DNA of 64,000 bases from JAWKRB01 sp041389885. GTDB lineage: Bacteria > Myxococcota_A > Polyangia > Polyangiales > Ga0077539. Under the pieces are notes generated by a model, which had not been told where the DNA came from, made no database searches, and was given only the letters and a program-made list of their open reading frames with translations. The translations under genes were made by a program, and so were the position numbers. The stretch spans positions 62,001-126,000 of the forward strand of contig JAWKRB010000011.1 in the NCBI GenBank assembly GCA_041389885.1. The letters are read 5' to 3'. Below, piece after piece: positions 1-9,600 of this stretch. How positions within the stretch are numbered: the first letter of the stretch is position 1; each line of letters begins with the position of its first letter.

Positions 1-785
1 CGCGCGTGTCGGACGAGGCGGCCTACGACGTCGTGCGGTGGAAGAACGTGCTCGTGGGCATGAGCTTCTACGCGTACTGCAGGCGCTTCCCCGCCCACGC
101 GAAGGGGCTGCTCGTGGGCCTCGCGCGCAAGGCGCTGGGCGGCGACCGCGAGGCCGCGCAGGGCTTCACGCCGCGCTACGACCCGTGGGACCAGCGGCTC
201 TGCATGGTGCCCGACGGCGACCTCTTCGACGCCCTCCGCGCGGGCAGCGCGTCGGTGGTCACCGACCGCATCGCGCGCTTCACCGAGCGCGGGCTCGAGC
301 TGGAGTCGGGCGCGCGCCTCGACGCCGACATCGTGGTCACAGCGACGGGGCTGTCGCTGAAGTTCCTCGGGGGGATGAAGGTCGAGGTCGACGGGAAGGA
401 CGTCGAGCCGGCGAAGACCATGACCTACAAGGGGATGATGTGCGGCGACGTGCCCAACCTCGCCCTCGCGGTGGGCTACACCAACGCGTCGTGGACGCTG
501 AAGTGCGACCTCACCAGCGAGTACGTCTGCCGCCTGATCAACCACATGGACGCGCGGGGCTACAGCGCCTGCTACCCCCACAACGACGACCCCACGGTGA
601 GGGAGATCCCGCTGCTGGACTTCTCCGCGGGGTACGTCTTGCGCGCGCTGGACCGGCTGCCGAAGCAGGGCTCGCGGGCGCCCTGGCGGCTCTACCAGAA
701 CTACGTGCTCGACCGCGTCGCGCTGCGCCACGCCGCCGTCGACGACGGCGTGATGCGCTTCACGAAGCGGGCTACCGTCGCGTGA
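1..785 (+). CDS. FAD-dependent flavin monooxygenase, C-terminal part (truncated by window edge)
   Basis: The frame is open at the left edge, so the 5' end lies outside the window; the GTG at 6 is only the first possible start inside it. The visible ~259 residues read like the C-terminal half of the flavin-containing/Baeyer-Villiger monooxygenase family. They include a TPRYDPWDQRLCMVPDGDLF block and a typical second nucleotide-fold segment ending VVTATGLSLKFLGG, and are followed by the family's conserved VGYTNASWTLKCDLTSEYVC region. Such enzymes use NADPH and FAD to insert one oxygen atom into ketones, amines or sulfides; the substrate cannot be told. The N-terminal FAD-binding motif is not visible. 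The last 14 bases overlap the convergent aldo/keto reductase gene. Confidence 0.8.
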   Translation, partial: RVSDEAAYDVVRWKNVLVGMSFYAYCRRFPAHAKGLLVGLARKALGGDREAAQGFTPRYDPWDQRLCMVPDGDLFDALRAGSASVVTDRIARFTERGLELESGARLDADIVVTATGLSLKFLGGMKVEVDGKDVEPAKTMTYKGMMCGDVPNLALAVGYTNASWTLKCDLTSEYVCRLINHMDARGYSACYPHNDDPTVREIPLLDFSAGYVLRALDRLPKQGSRAPWRLYQNYVLDRVALRHAAVDDGVMRFTKRATVA

Positions 786-1863
786 CCTGCGAGGCGCGGT
801 CGCCGCCCTGACGCTCGAACATCCAGCCGGGGTACTCCGGCGGGAGCGCGGAGACCGCGTCGAGGGCCTTCAGCTCATCTTCGCTCAGCGAGACGTCGAC
901 CGAGGCGAGGTTGTCGACGAGCTGCGCGTCGGTCTTGGCGCCGATGATCACGCTGGTGACCCACGGGCGGTGCAGCAGCCACGCGAGGGCGATCTGCGCG
1001 ACGCTCACGCCCCGCGCCTCGGCCATCGGCGCCATCGCCTCGACGCAGTCGAAGGCGCGCTCGCGGTTCACGGGGGGAAAGTCGAAGCTCGCGCGCCGAG
1101 CGCCCTCGGGCGCAGACGTGTCACGGCGGAACTTGCCCGAGAGCAAGCCCCCGGCGAGGGGGCTCCAGGGCAGGATCGCGAGGCCCTCGCTCTGCGCCAG
1201 CGGGACCACCTCGCGCTCGATGTCGCGCCCCGCGACCGTGTAGTACATCTGCATCGACTCGAAGCGCGCGAGGCCCTTGCGCTCAGAGATCCCGAGGGCC
1301 TTGGCGGTCTCCCACGCCGCGCGGTTGCACAGACCGACGTAGCGGGCCTTGCCCGCGCGCACGACCGTGTCGAGGGCGTCGACGACCTCCTCGAGGGGCG
1401 TCAGCGGGTCGTAGCCATGGATCTGGTAGAGGTCCACGTGGTCCATGCCGAGGCGGGTGAGGCTGGCGTCGATGGCGTCGAGGATGTGCTTGCGCGAGAG
1501 GCCGTTGACGTTCTTCGCGCGGCTCCGCCGGTCGGCCTCGGCGCGCTGCGCGTCGGTGGCGTCGGGGGGCAGCGGGTCGCTCACGCGGCCGTGCACCTTC
1601 GTCGCGATCACCACCTCGTCGCGGCGCAGCCCGTTGCGCCGCACCGACTCGCCGAGGATGCGCTCCGAGAGCCCGTTGGCGTACACGTCCGCGGTGTCGA
1701 AGAAGTTCACCCCGGCGTCGAAGGCGCGGCGCACGAGGAGGTCCGCGGCGGACTGATCCTGCGCGCCGACGACGCGCCAGAAGCCGTCGCCGCCGAAGGT
1801 CATGGTGCCGAAGCAGAGCTCAGAGACGACGAGGCCGGTGCGGCCGAGGGTGCGGTATTTCAT
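772..1863 (-). CDS. aldo/keto reductase
   Basis: A 363-residue AKR-superfamily oxidoreductase (TIM barrel, NADPH-dependent carbonyl reduction). Starts MKYRTLGRTGLVVSELCFGT, the usual opening. The catalytic tetrad is visible as Asp56 and Tyr61 (FFDTADVY), Lys89 (IATK) and the His of LYQIHGYD. The C-terminal cofactor segment SVIIGAKTDAQLVDNL is intact. The substrate is unknown. ATG at 1863 was chosen because it gives the family's normal N-terminus. A long inverted repeat and a TTGACC -35-like hexamer lie immediately upstream, so the gene probably has its own controlled promoter. It is transcribed away from the TrmO-like gene and converges with the monooxygenase gene, overlapping it by 14 bp. 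Confidence 0.9.
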   Translation of the reverse strand: MKYRTLGRTGLVVSELCFGTMTFGGDGFWRVVGAQDQSAADLLVRRAFDAGVNFFDTADVYANGLSERILGESVRRNGLRRDEVVIATKVHGRVSDPLPPDATDAQRAEADRRSRAKNVNGLSRKHILDAIDASLTRLGMDHVDLYQIHGYDPLTPLEEVVDALDTVVRAGKARYVGLCNRAAWETAKALGISERKGLARFESMQMYYTVAGRDIEREVVPLAQSEGLAILPWSPLAGGLLSGKFRRDTSAPEGARRASFDFPPVNRERAFDCVEAMAPMAEARGVSVAQIALAWLLHRPWVTSVIIGAKTDAQLVDNLASVDVSLSEDELKALDAVSALPPEYPGWMFERQGGDRASQVTRR

Positions 1864-1864
1864 C

Positions 1865-1898
1865 GACCTTCGCGTACCCGCCGCGGGACGCGAAGGTC
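1865..1898. promoter_or_regulatory. long inverted repeat at the aldo/keto reductase promoter (operator candidate)
   Basis: GACCTTCGCGT (1865-1875) and ACGCGAAGGTC (1888-1898) are perfect 11-bp arms, and the centre holds a further CCCG/CGGG pair. The repeat begins one base upstream of the reductase start codon. On the minus strand it covers a possible -35 TTGACC (1895-1900), an 18-bp spacer and a weak -10 TACGCG (1871-1876). That position suits an operator for a dimeric repressor; it could also act as an RNA hairpin. The sequence symmetry is observed; the regulatory role is inferred. Confidence 0.5.
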
Positions 1899-1963
1899 AA
1901 CCTATCCGCGCGAGATCCCCAAGAGGTTGCGAGGCGCTCCACCGCGGGCGACGCTGCGCCCGC

Positions 1964-2815
1964 GTGAGCGGCTTCGACTCGTTGACCCTGCGGCCCATCG
2001 GCGTCGTGCGCTCGCCCTTCACCGACCGGTGGCGGGCGCCGCGGCAGCCCGGCGTCGACGGGCCCAAGGCCGAGGGGAGGGTGGTGCTCGCGCGGGCGAG
2101 GGGCTTCGAGCAGGCCCTGCGCGACCTCGAGGGCGTCGAGCGGGTGTGGCTGATCACCTGGTTTCACCGCAACGACTCGTGGAAGCCCATGGTGCTCCCG
2201 CCCCGCGGAGAGCGGGTCAAGCGCGGGGTCTTCGCGACGCGCTCGCCGCACCGGCCCAACCCCCTGGGGCTCTCGCTGCTGCCCCTGCGGCGCGTGCGCG
2301 GGCTCACGCTGCACGTGGGCGAGCTCGACCTCCTCGACGGGACCCCCGTGCTCGACATCAAGCCGTACCTCCCCTACGCCGAGGCCTTCCCCGAGGCCCG
2401 CGCGGGGTGGATCGACGCCCTCGTCGAGCGAGAGCGGGCGCCCGCGTACGCCGTCTCGTACAGCCCCGAGGCCGAGGCGTCGCTGCGGTGGCTGTGCGAG
2501 GGCTTCGGCGTCGACCTCGCCTCGCGCGCGGGCGCCGTGCTGGCCCGCGACCCGTCGCCGCACCCCTATCACCGCGTGCGGCGCGACGGCGCGCGGGGCG
2601 TGATCGCCGTGGGCTCGTGGCGGCTGCGCTTTCGCGTCGAGGGCGCCGAGGTGACCGTCGAGGCGCTCGAGAGCGGATACGACGCCGACGCGATGTTGAC
2701 CGCAGAGATCGGCACGTTGGAAGACGACGCCGCCCATCGGGGCTTCCATGCGCGCGGGAGCGGTGCGACCCTACGGTCGCCCGGCAGGTCACCCGCGGGC
2801 GAACCATTGCCGTGA
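1964..2815 (+). CDS. TrmO/TsaA-family tRNA (N6-threonylcarbamoyladenosine37-N6)-methyltransferase-like protein
   Basis: About 283 residues. The first ~140 form a TsaA/YaeB (TrmO) domain: LRPIGVVRSPF near the start, WLITWFHRND, then the signature SPHRPNPLGLSLLPL and the acidic DLLDGTPVLDIKPYLPY. Known members use S-adenosylmethionine to N6-methylate t6A37 in tRNA-Thr. The remainder (YSPEAEASLRWLCEG onward) matches the small C-terminal domain of longer family members. GTG at 1964 was chosen because an earlier in-frame ATG would start inside the divergent reductase gene and add 54 residues of non-homologous sequence. There is no clear ribosome-binding site. The last ~20 residues look unconserved. 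Confidence 0.8.
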   Translation: MSGFDSLTLRPIGVVRSPFTDRWRAPRQPGVDGPKAEGRVVLARARGFEQALRDLEGVERVWLITWFHRNDSWKPMVLPPRGERVKRGVFATRSPHRPNPLGLSLLPLRRVRGLTLHVGELDLLDGTPVLDIKPYLPYAEAFPEARAGWIDALVERERAPAYAVSYSPEAEASLRWLCEGFGVDLASRAGAVLARDPSPHPYHRVRRDGARGVIAVGSWRLRFRVEGAEVTVEALESGYDADAMLTAEIGTLEDDAAHRGFHARGSGATLRSPGRSPAGEPLP

Positions 2816-2845
2816 CCACAAGAGAGCGTTGTCGCTGAGGGGCGC

Positions 2846-5800
2846 ATGTCGGACTCGCTGGAACAGACGATCGAGAACCTCAAGACCACGTTGATGATCC
2901 GCCCCAACGACCCCTTCACCCGCAATCAGCTGGGGGTCGCGTATCGAAACCTGGGGCGCATCGGCGAGGCCATCGACGCGCACAAGCGCGCCATCGCGAT
3001 CAACCCCCGCTTCGCCGACGCGTTCTACAACCTCGGCCTCGCGCAGATGGCGCGCGAGGACTGGCCCGCCGCGGTCGACGCGCTGAAGGAGGCCACGAGC
3101 TGCAAGGGCGACCTGGTCGACGCGTGGTACCGCCTGGGGCAGTGCTACGCGCGCACCGAGCGCTGGCCCGACGCCGCCGCGGCCTTTCGCCAGGCCCTGC
3201 GGCTCAAGCCCGACTACACCGCCGCCGTCGCCGACGTCGGGATCGTGTACGTGCAGGCGGGAGACTTTCGCGACGCGATCCCCTTCCTCGAGCAGGCGAA
3301 CGAGCGCAAGCCAGGGGAGGAGGAGATCCTCCGCGCGCTGGCCCTCGCGTACCACGGCGCGAACCGACAGGCCGACGCGACGAGCACCTTCGAGCACCTC
3401 TTCAAGGTGGTCGACCCGAAGGCCGACGACCTCTACCGCTACGGCAAGGCACTCGAGGCCATGCAGCGCCCCGAGGAGGCCATCGGCGCCTGGCGGCGCA
3501 CGACGGCGATGTACGCCGACCACCTCGACGCCTGGGTCGCGCTCGCGAACCTCCACGCGCAGCGCGAGGCCCACGCCGACGCGCTGAAGGCGTTTCGCGA
3601 GATCGTGCGCATCGACCCCGAGCGCTGGGACGGCCACGCCGGGGTCGCCCGCGCGCTGCAGGCCCTCGACACGCACGTCGAGGCGGTGACCTCGTTCCGC
3701 GAGGCGATCCGCCGCCGCCCCGAAGACCCGTTGCTCCGCGTGGGCGTCGGCATCAGCTGCGCCGCGGCGGGCTCGATGCAAGAGGCGGTCGAGGCCCTCG
3801 AGGCCGCGACGCGCCTCGACGCCGACTGCGCGCCCGCCTACAACCAGCTCGCCATCGTCTACAACGACCTCGGGCGCACGAAGCTCGCGGCGACGGCGGT
3901 GCGTCAGGCGATCCGCCTCGCGCCCCACGAGGCGGCGTTTCACTACACCCTCGCGCGGCACGAGCGCGAGATGGGCGAGACCCGCGCGGCCCTCGAGGCG
4001 CTGCGCGAGGCCGTGCGGCTCAAGCCGGGCTTCCCCGAGGCGCAGCACGACCTCGGCGTGGTGAACGCGGAGCTCGGCGACCACGAGGCCGCCGTCGAGG
4101 CGCTGCGCCGCGCGGTGCACGCCAGGAGCGAGAACCCCGACACGTACTTCGAGCTCGGGCGCTCGTACGTCGCGCTCAAGCGCTACGTCGAGGGCGTCGA
4201 GGCGCTCAAGCAGTGCACGCAGGCGAAGCGCGACCACGTGCTCGCGTGGCAGGAGCTCGGCGCGACCTACGCGCTGCTCGGCCGCCACGAGGAGGGCGTC
4301 GAGGCCTTTCGCACCTGCCTCGAGCTCCGCCCCGACGACCCCGACGCGCTGCAGCACCTGGGCGTGGCCTACGCGTCCATGGGCAGGCAGCAAGACGCCG
4401 TCGACGCGCTGGAGCGCTCGATCCGCGTGAAGCCCGACCACCCCGAGGGCTACGCCCGCCTGGGCCTCGCGTACCAGCGCATGGAGCGCTTCGACGAGGC
4501 CGTGCGCGCGTTTCAGCAGGGCGTGAGGGTGCGCCCCAACGACGGCGCGCTGCACGCCGCGCTGGGCGCGGTGTTCATCCGTCAGGAGCGCTGGCAAGAC
4601 GCCGCCGACGCCTACGAGCAGGCGGTCTGGCTGCGCCCTGATGACATGGAGGCGCAGCGCAACCTGGGCATCGCCCTCGACAAGCTCGGGCGGCACAGCG
4701 AGGCCCTCGACAACCTCCGCCGCGCCGTCGAGCAGCGCCCGCAAGACGCCGAGGCGCGCTACCACCTCGGCCTCGCGCTGGAGCGCGTGGGAGACCACGC
4801 CGAGGCCGAGCGCGCGTTTCGCGACGCCGTCGCGCGCAGCCCCGAGCACGCCGACGCCCACATGCACCTGGGCCTCGTGCTCGAGCGTCAGGGCCGCCCC
4901 CGCGAGGCCGCGGAGTCGCTGCGTCAGGCCACGGTGCTGCGCACCGACTACGCCGAGGCGTACACCGCGCTGGGGCGGGTCTACCGCGTGCTCGACATGC
5001 TCCAGGAGGCGGCGCAGGCGTACCGCCAGGTGATCCGCCTGCTCCCCGACGAGCCCGACGGGTACACCGACCTCGGCGCGGTCACCCGCGACCTCGGGCG
5101 CGACCAGGAGGCCATCGAGCGCTTTCGTCAGGCGCTGCGCATCCGCCCCGCCGACGCGCGCACCTACACCGAGCTGGGCGCGCTCTACCTCAGGTCGTCG
5201 CAGCCGCGCGAGGCCGTCGACGCGCTGCTGAAGGCGATCCAGTACGAGCCGCGCAACGGCGTCGCGTACCGCGTGCTGGGGGAGACCTACTTCGGCGCGG
5301 GGATGTTCGCCGAGGCCGCCGACGTCTTCTCGCGCGCGCTGCACATCGACCCCGCCGACGCGGGCGCCGCGGTGGGCACGGGCAAGTCGCTGGTGGCGCT
5401 CGGGCGCTACGCCGACTCGATCGTGCCGCTGCGCGAGGCGATTCGGCTCTCTCCGCGGGAGAGCGAGGGGTATCGCCAGCTCGCGATGGCCTGCAAGCAC
5501 CTCGACCGCCTCGACGAGGCCCTCGGCGCGCTCGAGGGCGCCATCGAGCTGATGCCCGCGGAGCCCTCGCTGCGCCTCGCCAAGGGCCAGGTGCTCAAGG
5601 ACCTCGGGCGCTACCAGGAGGCGGCAGACTCGCTGCGCGCGTGCATCGAGCGCGACCGGGCGAACCCCGACGCGTGGCAGCTCCTGGGAGTGCTCTACGA
5701 CGAGGCGGGGCACCACACCGAGGCGGTGGACGCGTACCGCACGGCGCTCCGCGGTCGCCCCGAGTTCGTCGAGGCCTTTCTCGGGCTGGGCACGAGCCTC

Positions 5801-6616
5801 ACCCGGCTGGGGCGGCTCGAAGAGGGCATCGACGCGCTGAGGCAGGCGGTGCGCCTCGCGCCGGAGCACGCCGAGGCGCTCTGGCGTCTCGCGCTGGGCT
5901 ACGGCGAGGCCGGTCGCTACGCCGAGGCCGTCGAGACCGCGCGCCGGCTCGTGCGGGTGCGCCCGCAGGCGAGCGAGGCGTGGTTCAAGCTCGGGGCGTT
6001 CTGCCAGTTCCTGGAGCGCTGGGACGAGTCGGTGGAGGCGCTGCGAGAGGCCGTGCGCCTCGCGCCGGAGCACGCCTCGGCGCGCTACACCCTGGGCCTC
6101 TCGCTGCGGCGACTGGGCCGCGCCTCGGAGGCCATCGCCGAGGTGCAGCGGGCCGCGCAGCTCGACCCGCGCGACGGCACGATCCGCGCGGGCCTCGGGT
6201 ATTTGTACGCCGAGCAGGAGATGGTCCCCGAGGCGGTGGACGCGTACCAGTCGGCGCTCAAGCTCCAGCCCGACAACCTCGACGCGCACCTCGCGCTGGC
6301 GTCGCTGCTCGAGAAGCTGGGCCGCGACGAAGACGCCGTGAAGTCGTACCGCCGCGTGCTCCAGGCGCACCCCGACACCCCCGCGGCGCTGCGCGGCCTG
6401 GGCACCTCGCTCAAGCGCCTCGGGCGCCACCGCGACGCCATCGACTCGCTGCGCCGGGCGTCCCGCGCGAACCCCTCCGACGCCCAGCTCCTCTACGACC
6501 TCGGCGAGTGCCTCTACCGCGCCGGCGACTGGAACGGCGCCAACGACGCCTACCGCCAGCTCAAGACCGTCAACCGCGGCCTCGCCGACAAGCTGTTCGA
6601 CATCATCAACGTCTGA
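2846..6616 (+). CDS. large tetratricopeptide-repeat protein (about 36 TPRs)
   Basis: A 1256-residue protein built almost entirely of 34-residue TPR units (pattern A..LG..Y...GR..EAI...R.A..L.P), from about residue 25 to the C-terminus LADKLFDIINV. There is no signal peptide, membrane helix or catalytic domain, so a cytoplasmic scaffold or adaptor is the only role the sequence supports. GAGGGG lies 3-4 bases before the ATG, supporting the start. The repeats are highly regular and share codons, which gives the opposite strand a >1200-codon open frame that I do not believe is a gene. It stands between the TrmO-like gene and dnaE2 on the same strand, but dnaE2 has its own promoter. Partners are unknown. 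Confidence 0.9.
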   Translation: MSDSLEQTIENLKTTLMIRPNDPFTRNQLGVAYRNLGRIGEAIDAHKRAIAINPRFADAFYNLGLAQMAREDWPAAVDALKEATSCKGDLVDAWYRLGQCYARTERWPDAAAAFRQALRLKPDYTAAVADVGIVYVQAGDFRDAIPFLEQANERKPGEEEILRALALAYHGANRQADATSTFEHLFKVVDPKADDLYRYGKALEAMQRPEEAIGAWRRTTAMYADHLDAWVALANLHAQREAHADALKAFREIVRIDPERWDGHAGVARALQALDTHVEAVTSFREAIRRRPEDPLLRVGVGISCAAAGSMQEAVEALEAATRLDADCAPAYNQLAIVYNDLGRTKLAATAVRQAIRLAPHEAAFHYTLARHEREMGETRAALEALREAVRLKPGFPEAQHDLGVVNAELGDHEAAVEALRRAVHARSENPDTYFELGRSYVALKRYVEGVEALKQCTQAKRDHVLAWQELGATYALLGRHEEGVEAFRTCLELRPDDPDALQHLGVAYASMGRQQDAVDALERSIRVKPDHPEGYARLGLAYQRMERFDEAVRAFQQGVRVRPNDGALHAALGAVFIRQERWQDAADAYEQAVWLRPDDMEAQRNLGIALDKLGRHSEALDNLRRAVEQRPQDAEARYHLGLALERVGDHAEAERAFRDAVARSPEHADAHMHLGLVLERQGRPREAAESLRQATVLRTDYAEAYTALGRVYRVLDMLQEAAQAYRQVIRLLPDEPDGYTDLGAVTRDLGRDQEAIERFRQALRIRPADARTYTELGALYLRSSQPREAVDALLKAIQYEPRNGVAYRVLGETYFGAGMFAEAADVFSRALHIDPADAGAAVGTGKSLVALGRYADSIVPLREAIRLSPRESEGYRQLAMACKHLDRLDEALGALEGAIELMPAEPSLRLAKGQVLKDLGRYQEAADSLRACIERDRANPDAWQLLGVLYDEAGHHTEAVDAYRTALRGRPEFVEAFLGLGTSLTRLGRLEEGIDALRQAVRLAPEHAEALWRLALGYGEAGRYAEAVETARRLVRVRPQASEAWFKLGAFCQFLERWDESVEALREAVRLAPEHASARYTLGLSLRRLGRASEAIAEVQRAAQLDPRDGTIRAGLGYLYAEQEMVPEAVDAYQSALKLQPDNLDAHLALASLLEKLGRDEDAVKSYRRVLQAHPDTPAALRGLGTSLKRLGRHRDAIDSLRRASRANPSDAQLLYDLGECLYRAGDWNGANDAYRQLKTVNRGLADKLFDIINV

Positions 6617-6623
6617 GCACCGC

Positions 6624-6651
6624 TTGACGCTGAACGTGTGATCAGTATCTC
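6624..6651 (+). promoter_or_regulatory. dnaE2 promoter with LexA-like SOS box
   Basis: TTGACG (6624-6629) and TATCTC (6646-6651) are separated by 16 bp, giving a short leader to the dnaE2 start at 6666. The spacer is CTGAACGTGTGATCAGT (6630-6646). This fits the published Myxococcus xanthus LexA box, remembered as CTRHAMRYBYGTTCAGS, at 15 of 17 positions. An SOS box between -35 and -10 is a standard repression layout, and dnaE2 is an SOS gene in many bacteria. The match is seen in the sequence; LexA binding is inferred. Confidence 0.6.
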
Positions 6652-6665
6652 GTGCCGGGGAGCGA

Positions 6666-9600
6666 ATGTTCCCCGAGCTTCATGCGCGCAGCGCGTTCAG
6701 CTTTCTGCGCGGCGCGTCGTCCCCCGAGGCGCTCGTGGCGCGGGCGGCGGCGCTGGAGATCCCCGCCGTCGCGCTCATGGACCACGACGGACTCTACGGC
6801 GCGCCGCGCTTCTTCAAGGCCGCGCGGGCGGCGGGCGTGCGGCCCATGGTGGGGGCGACGGTCTCCGTGGTCGACGGGGCGCTCTCGGGGCGCCTGGGGC
6901 TCCTGGTGACCTCGCGCGCGGGGTACCAGAACCTCTGCGCGCTGGTGACCGTGGCCAAGGCGAAGGTCACCAAGGCCGAGGCGAGGGAGGGCCTCGCGTC
7001 GGTGACCCTCGACGAGCTCAGCGCGCATCGGGCCGGGCTGCTCGGCGTGCTCCTCGCCGCCGAGGAGCCGCTCTCTCGCCTCGGCGCGCGCTCCATGGGG
7101 CCGTGGCGCGGGCGGAGCCTGGCCTGGGCCGAGGCCCTGCGCGCGCGCCTCGGCGTCGCGCACCTCGCGGCGGAGCTCACGCGGCACGAGCACCGCGCCG
7201 AAGAGCGCCGCACGCAGCGGATACGCGCCCTCGCCGAGCACCTGGGCCTCGCGCTCCTCGCCGCGGGCGACGCGCGCTACGCGAGCGAAGACGAGGCCGC
7301 GCTGCACGACGTGCTCACCTGCGTGCGCGAGCGCGTGAGCCTCGACGAGGCGGGCAAGAGGCTCGCGCCCTCGCGGCGCTGGCACCTGTATCCCCCGGCG
7401 GAGACCCTCGCGCGCTTCGCCGACCTCCCGCAGGCGATTCGCGGCGCGCGGGCCTTCGCCGAGCGCTGCGAGTTCACGCTGAGCGACCTGGGGTACGCCT
7501 TTCCCGAGTCGCCGGTGCCCGAGGGGGAGACGCTGTTCAGCCACCTCCACCAGCTCACCCACGAGGGCGCGCGCGACCGGTTTCGGCCGCTCACCCGCGC
7601 GGCGGCCTCGCAGCTCGCGCGGGAGCTCGACCTCATCGCGAAGCTCGACCTCGCCGGGTATTTTCTCATCGTGCACGACATCGTGCGCTTCTGCCGCGAG
7701 CAGGGGATCCTCGCGCAGGGCAGGGGGTCGGCGGCCAACAGCGCGGTCTGCTACGCGCTGGGCATCACCGCGGTCGACCCGGTGAAGATGGAGCTGCTCT
7801 TCGAGCGATTTCTCTCCGAGGAGCGCGGCGAGTGGCCCGACATCGACATCGACCTCCCCAGCGGCGACGGGCGCGAGGCGGTGATCCAGTACGTCTACCG
7901 GACCTACGGCGACCGCGGCGCGGCGATGACCGCGAACGTGATCACGTACCGCGCGCGCAGCGCGATGCGCGAGGTGGGCAGGGCGCTGGGGTACCCCGAG
8001 GACGTGCTCTCCCGCGTGTCGAAGCAGCTCGGCTGGGGTGACGCCGACCGCGCCGCGCTGGAGGAGCGCGTGGCCGCCGCGGGGCTCTCTCCCGACGAGC
8101 CGCGGGTGGCCCTCTGGGTGCGCCTGGGCGCGGAGGTGCAGTCGCTCCCGCGGCACCTCGGGCAGCACTCCGGCGGCATGGTGATCGCGCGGGGACGTCT
8201 CGACCACGTCGTGCCCCTGGAGCCCGCGGCGATGGAGAACCGCCGGGTGATCCAGTGGGACAAGGACGACTGCGCCGACCTCGGGATCTTGAAGATCGAC
8301 CTGCTCGGCCTGGGGATGATGGCCGTGCTCGAAGAGGTCGTGCAGACCGTGCGGCGCGTCGACGGCCACGACCTCGACCTCGCGCACCTGCCCCCCGACG
8401 ACCCGCTGACCTACGAGATGCTCCGGCGCGCCGACACCGTGGGGGTCTTTCAGGTCGAGTCGAGGGCGCAGATGGCCACGCTCCCGAGGATGAAGCCGGC
8501 GTGCTTCTACGACCTGGTCATCGAGGTCGCGCTGATTCGCCCCGGTCCCATCGTGGGCAAGATGGTGCACCCCTACCTCGCGCGGCGCGCGGGGCGCGAG
8601 CCCGTGGAGTACGCGCACCCGTCGCTGGAGCCGATCCTCAAGCGCACGCTGGGGGTGCCGCTGTTTCAAGAGCAGCTCATGCGCGTCGCGATGGTGGCCG
8701 CGGGCTTCACCGGCGGCGAGGCGGAGGAGCTGCGCCGGGCCATGGGCTCGAAGCGCTCGGTCGAGCGCATGGCGAAGATCGAGGCGAGGCTCCGCGAGGG
8801 CATGCGGCGCAACGGCTACTCGCAGGCCGCGGAGGACGACGTCGTGCGGGGGATCTCGTCGTTCGCCCTCTACGGATTTCCCGAGTCGCACAGCGCGAGC
8901 TTCGCGCTGCTGGCCTACGCGAGCGCGTACATCCGCGCGCACTGGCCGGCGTCGTTCTGCGGGGCCCTGCTCAACCACTGGCCCATGGGCTTCTATCACC
9001 CGGCCACGGTGATCCGAGACGCGCAGCGGCACGGCGTGCGGGTGCTGCCGATCGACGTCACCCGCTCGGGGTGGGACTGCGCGCGCGAGGGTCCTCCCGA
9101 GGAGCAGCGGCTGCGGCTCGGGCTGCGCTTCGTGCGAGGGCTCTCGGAGCGCACCGGCCGCGCGGCGGAGCGGGCGAGGGGGGCGCAGGGCTTTCGGTCC
9201 ATCGATGATTTTCGGCGCAGGGTGAGGCCCGAAGACCGCGAGCTCGAGACCCTCGCCGAGCTCGGCGCCTTCGCGTCCCTCGACGCGTCGCGGCCGTGGC
9301 ATCGGCGCGAGGCGCTGTGGCAGGTGCGCGCCCTCGCGGCGCAGCCCGGCGGGGTCTTCGAGGACGTCGACCTCCCGCGAGAAGACACGTCGTTCCTCCG
9401 ACCGATGTCCCTCGAGGAGCGCGTCGCGGCGGACCACCGCGCGAGCGGCGTGAGCGCCGGGCCGCACCCCATGTCGTTTCTCCGCGCGCGGCTGCGCGAG
9501 CGCGGGGTGCTGACCGCCGAGGCCCTGCGACGCGCGCGGCACGGCGCGGCGGTCATCGTGGCGGGCGTGGTGATCACCCGGCAGCGCCCGGGCACGGCGA

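Noticed and set aside
2789..6430. 1213-codon open frame on the minus strand antisense to the TPR gene
   Set aside because: It mirrors the codon periodicity of a GC-rich repeat gene; the translation is repetitive Arg/Leu/Val/Gly sequence without domains, and the plus strand encodes clear TPRs.
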